This document shows positions 31,014-32,618 of a DNA stretch of 32,618 bases, piece after piece (the stretch's first letter is position 1; each line of letters starts with the position of its first letter). The position numbers were made by a program, and so were the translations under genes. The DNA is taken from the NCBI GenBank assembly GCA_947474435.1, contig CANJII010000039.1, positions 1-32,618 of the forward strand. Reading direction: 5' to 3'. This DNA is from Chitinophagaceae bacterium. Its GTDB lineage: Bacteria; Bacteroidota; Bacteroidia; Chitinophagales; UBA10324. The notes below the pieces were generated by a model. That model was not told where the DNA came from and made no database searches. It was given only the letters and a program-made list of their open reading frames with translations.

Positions 31014-32618
31014 CTACTTACTCTTATCAGGAAATAGCGGAACGGGTGGAATGTTTTTCTCCTGTGTTTTGAGTTGGTCGAGTAATTCTTTTATGGCGGC
31101 ATCTAACTGCTCATCAATGCCGGCGTATTCCTTTGCGGGGTCGTTATCTACCACCACATCGGGGTCAACGCCGTGACCTTCGATGGCGAAACCGTCGGCG
31201 GTGTAGCTGGTGAATTCGGGGCGGTCCATGAAGCCGCCATCAACAAACGGAAGGGAGCCGCGGATGCCGACAATGCCGCCCCATGTGCGTTTGCCTATAA
31301 TTTTGCCGAGGTGGAGCGCGCGGAAACGATAGGGAAATATATCACCATCGCTCGCGGAGTATTCGTTCACGAGGCAAACCTTGGGACCATAAAAAACTTC
31401 GGGGTTGGTGGTGCCGACTGTTACATTTCGCACCATGCTGAAGTAAACCAACTGCTCGCTGAGGCGGTCGGCAATGAGCGGCGACACAAAGCCACCGCCG
31501 TTTCCGCGGTCGTCAACAATGAGTGCCTTGCGCGTGATTTGCGGATAGTAGTGCTTGATGAATTCGTTGAGCCCATCCACGCCCATGTTGGGAATGTGGA
31601 GGTAACCGATTTTTCCGTTGCTCACCGAATCAACATAATGAATGTTGTGCTCCACCCAATTGTAATAGCGCAATTGTTTTTCGTCGGCGATGGGAACCAC
31701 TAAAACTTTTCGGCTGCCGGTGGTGCTCGCCGTGGAATTAATGGTGAGTTCGGTTTGCTTGTCGGCAGTGCCCACTAACAGTTGATTGATGTCGATGACT
31801 TTGTTGGTGGGTTGTCCGTTGATGGCGATAATGAATTCGCCGGCTTTGATATTGACACCGACTTCGGTGAGCGGCGAGCGCAGCGCATCGCTCCAGTTTG
31901 CGCCCTGCAATATGCTTGTGATTTTAAAGTAGCCGCTTGCATCGCGCACATAGCTTGCACCAAGCAATCCCATTTTTATGCGCTCGGGTTTCGGCATGTC
32001 GCCGCCGCCCACATAGGAGTGCCCGGTAGTGAGTTCGCCAATCATTTCGCCAATAATGTAAGTGAGGTCGGCGCGGTGCTTCACATACGGCACGAGCACT
32101 GCATACTTTGTTTTGATGGCATCCCAGTCAACACCGTGCATGTTGGGCGCATAAAAAAAATATTTCATCTGCCGCCAGCTCTCGTTGAAAATCTGAGCCC
32201 ACTCATCGGTGTGATTGACATACACTTTTAGTCCGCTGATGTCAACCTTCTCATCCACATCTGCTTTGCCACCCGGAATATCAATGACATAATAATTGCT
32301 GCTCTTGGTGACAACCATTTTTTCTCCGTTGGCAGTGATGCGGTAAGTGTTGTAATCGCCGATGGCAGTTTCTTTTTTCTTCTTCAAATCATATACATAG
32401 AGTTGCGCATCCTTGCCCTGCGAATTTTTCTGGTAGTAAACTTTGTTGTTCAGCATTTCGATGTTCCAGTAATTGCCTGCATCGCCGGGGAGTGCGATTA
32501 AGCGATCCTGAATTCCGGCGGCATCAATTTTTACTGTAACAGTTTCTTCTTTTTTATCAGCAGGTTTATCGGCAGTGGATTTTTTGTCGGAAGTTTTTGC
32601 ATCAGTAACAGTTTCGTC
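31014..32618 (-). CDS. Tricorn-like S41 family protease, C-terminal part, cut by right edge
   Basis: The frame is open to the right edge: 534 residues are seen and the start lies beyond. The N-terminal part in view has a charged Lys/Asp/Glu stretch, then the end of a beta-propeller-like part (GNYWNIEMLNNKVYY, YRITANGEKMVV). The tricorn core follows, with TGHSYVGGGD holding the catalytic His. A PDZ-like domain comes next (VNIKAGEFIIAINGQPTNK), then the tail-specific protease domain: DDRGNGGGFVSPLIADRLS, NEYSASDGDIFPYRFRAL with the nucleophilic Ser, and AIEGHGVDPDVVVD with Glu. Such proteases degrade peptides and are probably periplasmic. The DNA here is more GC-rich than the centre of the window. 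Confidence 0.88.
   Translation of the reverse strand, partial: DETVTDAKTSDKKSTADKPADKKEETVTVKIDAAGIQDRLIALPGDAGNYWNIEMLNNKVYYQKNSQGKDAQLYVYDLKKKKETAIGDYNTYRITANGEKMVVTKSSNYYVIDIPGGKADVDEKVDISGLKVYVNHTDEWAQIFNESWRQMKYFFYAPNMHGVDWDAIKTKYAVLVPYVKHRADLTYIIGEMIGELTTGHSYVGGGDMPKPERIKMGLLGASYVRDASGYFKITSILQGANWSDALRSPLTEVGVNIKAGEFIIAINGQPTNKVIDINQLLVGTADKQTELTINSTASTTGSRKVLVVPIADEKQLRYYNWVEHNIHYVDSVSNGKIGYLHIPNMGVDGLNEFIKHYYPQITRKALIVDDRGNGGGFVSPLIADRLSEQLVYFSMVRNVTVGTTNPEVFYGPKVCLVNEYSASDGDIFPYRFRALHLGKIIGKRTWGGIVGIRGSLPFVDGGFMDRPEFTSYTADGFAIEGHGVDPDVVVDNDPAKEYAGIDEQLDAAIKELLDQLKTQEKNIPPVPLFPDKSK

Noticed and set aside
31173-32231. Open frames of 149 and 176 codons on the plus strand
   Set aside because: They lie opposite the S41 protease, whose motifs and full-length frame on the minus strand are unambiguous; they are shadows of its GC-rich codons.

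Overview
This window looks like a chromosomal segment of a Bacteroidota bacterium, probably from the Chitinophagales/Sphingobacteriales side. It is AT-rich. Several genes carry the phylum's own promoter form (TTTG or TTG, about 19 bases, then TAnnTTTG) and few show Shine-Dalgarno sites. Type IX secretion sorting-domain sequences (ending in GVYFIKLQLHDG and EVRRFVK) and fused two-subunit 2-oxoacid:ferredoxin oxidoreductase genes fit the same group. I see no tRNA, rRNA, CRISPR array or insertion-sequence transposase. Layout: 1-3318 (minus) is a three-gene surface O-acetylation operon, with an AlgI-type MBOAT acyltransferase cut by the left edge and two SGNH hydrolase-like partners. 3541-6845 holds a lytic transglycosylase, RNase HII, a YcxB-like membrane protein and ThiL. 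6887-7054 is an exact array of eight diverged 21-base repeats in front of an unrecognised helical protein with a carboxypeptidase-regulatory-like tail (7139-8080). 8181-13903 holds a lipoprotein, a glutathione peroxidase, a pterin synthase with an EEP-family hydrolase, and KorA/KorB. 14113-25204 is a co-directional exopolysaccharide block. It has nucleotide-sugar enzymes (UDP-xylose synthase, TviB-type dehydrogenase, RmlB, TviC/WbpP-type epimerase, RmlC, RmlD), an export pair (Wza-like SLBB protein, Wzz-like protein), a CpsB/YwqE phosphatase and CysQ. Glycosyltransferases, a flippase, a polymerase, RmlA and a BY-kinase are not in the window, so the locus must be completed elsewhere. 25205-27508 (minus) holds an ArsR-type regulator, GpsA and a small sorting-domain protein. 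27509-30130 is the least ordinary part. Three copies of an exact-length 333-base unit, each starting with the 3' end of a type IX sorting domain, surround a small polyvalent-kinase-like gene; a decayed sorting-domain gene end, palindromes and short dispersed repeats are also present. 30130-30942 is a very AT-rich membrane-protein gene with a 57-base internal tandem duplication. 31014-32618 (minus) is the C-terminal part of a tricorn-like S41 protease cut by the right edge. Two genes, cpsB (A10) and the kinase (A7), each have a normal start separated from the body of the gene by one missing base in a homopolymer. This could be assembly error, phase variation, slippage or early decay, and raw reads would decide. 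The best leads for something new are the 333-base sorting-domain tail units with their kinase cassette and the 21-base array.
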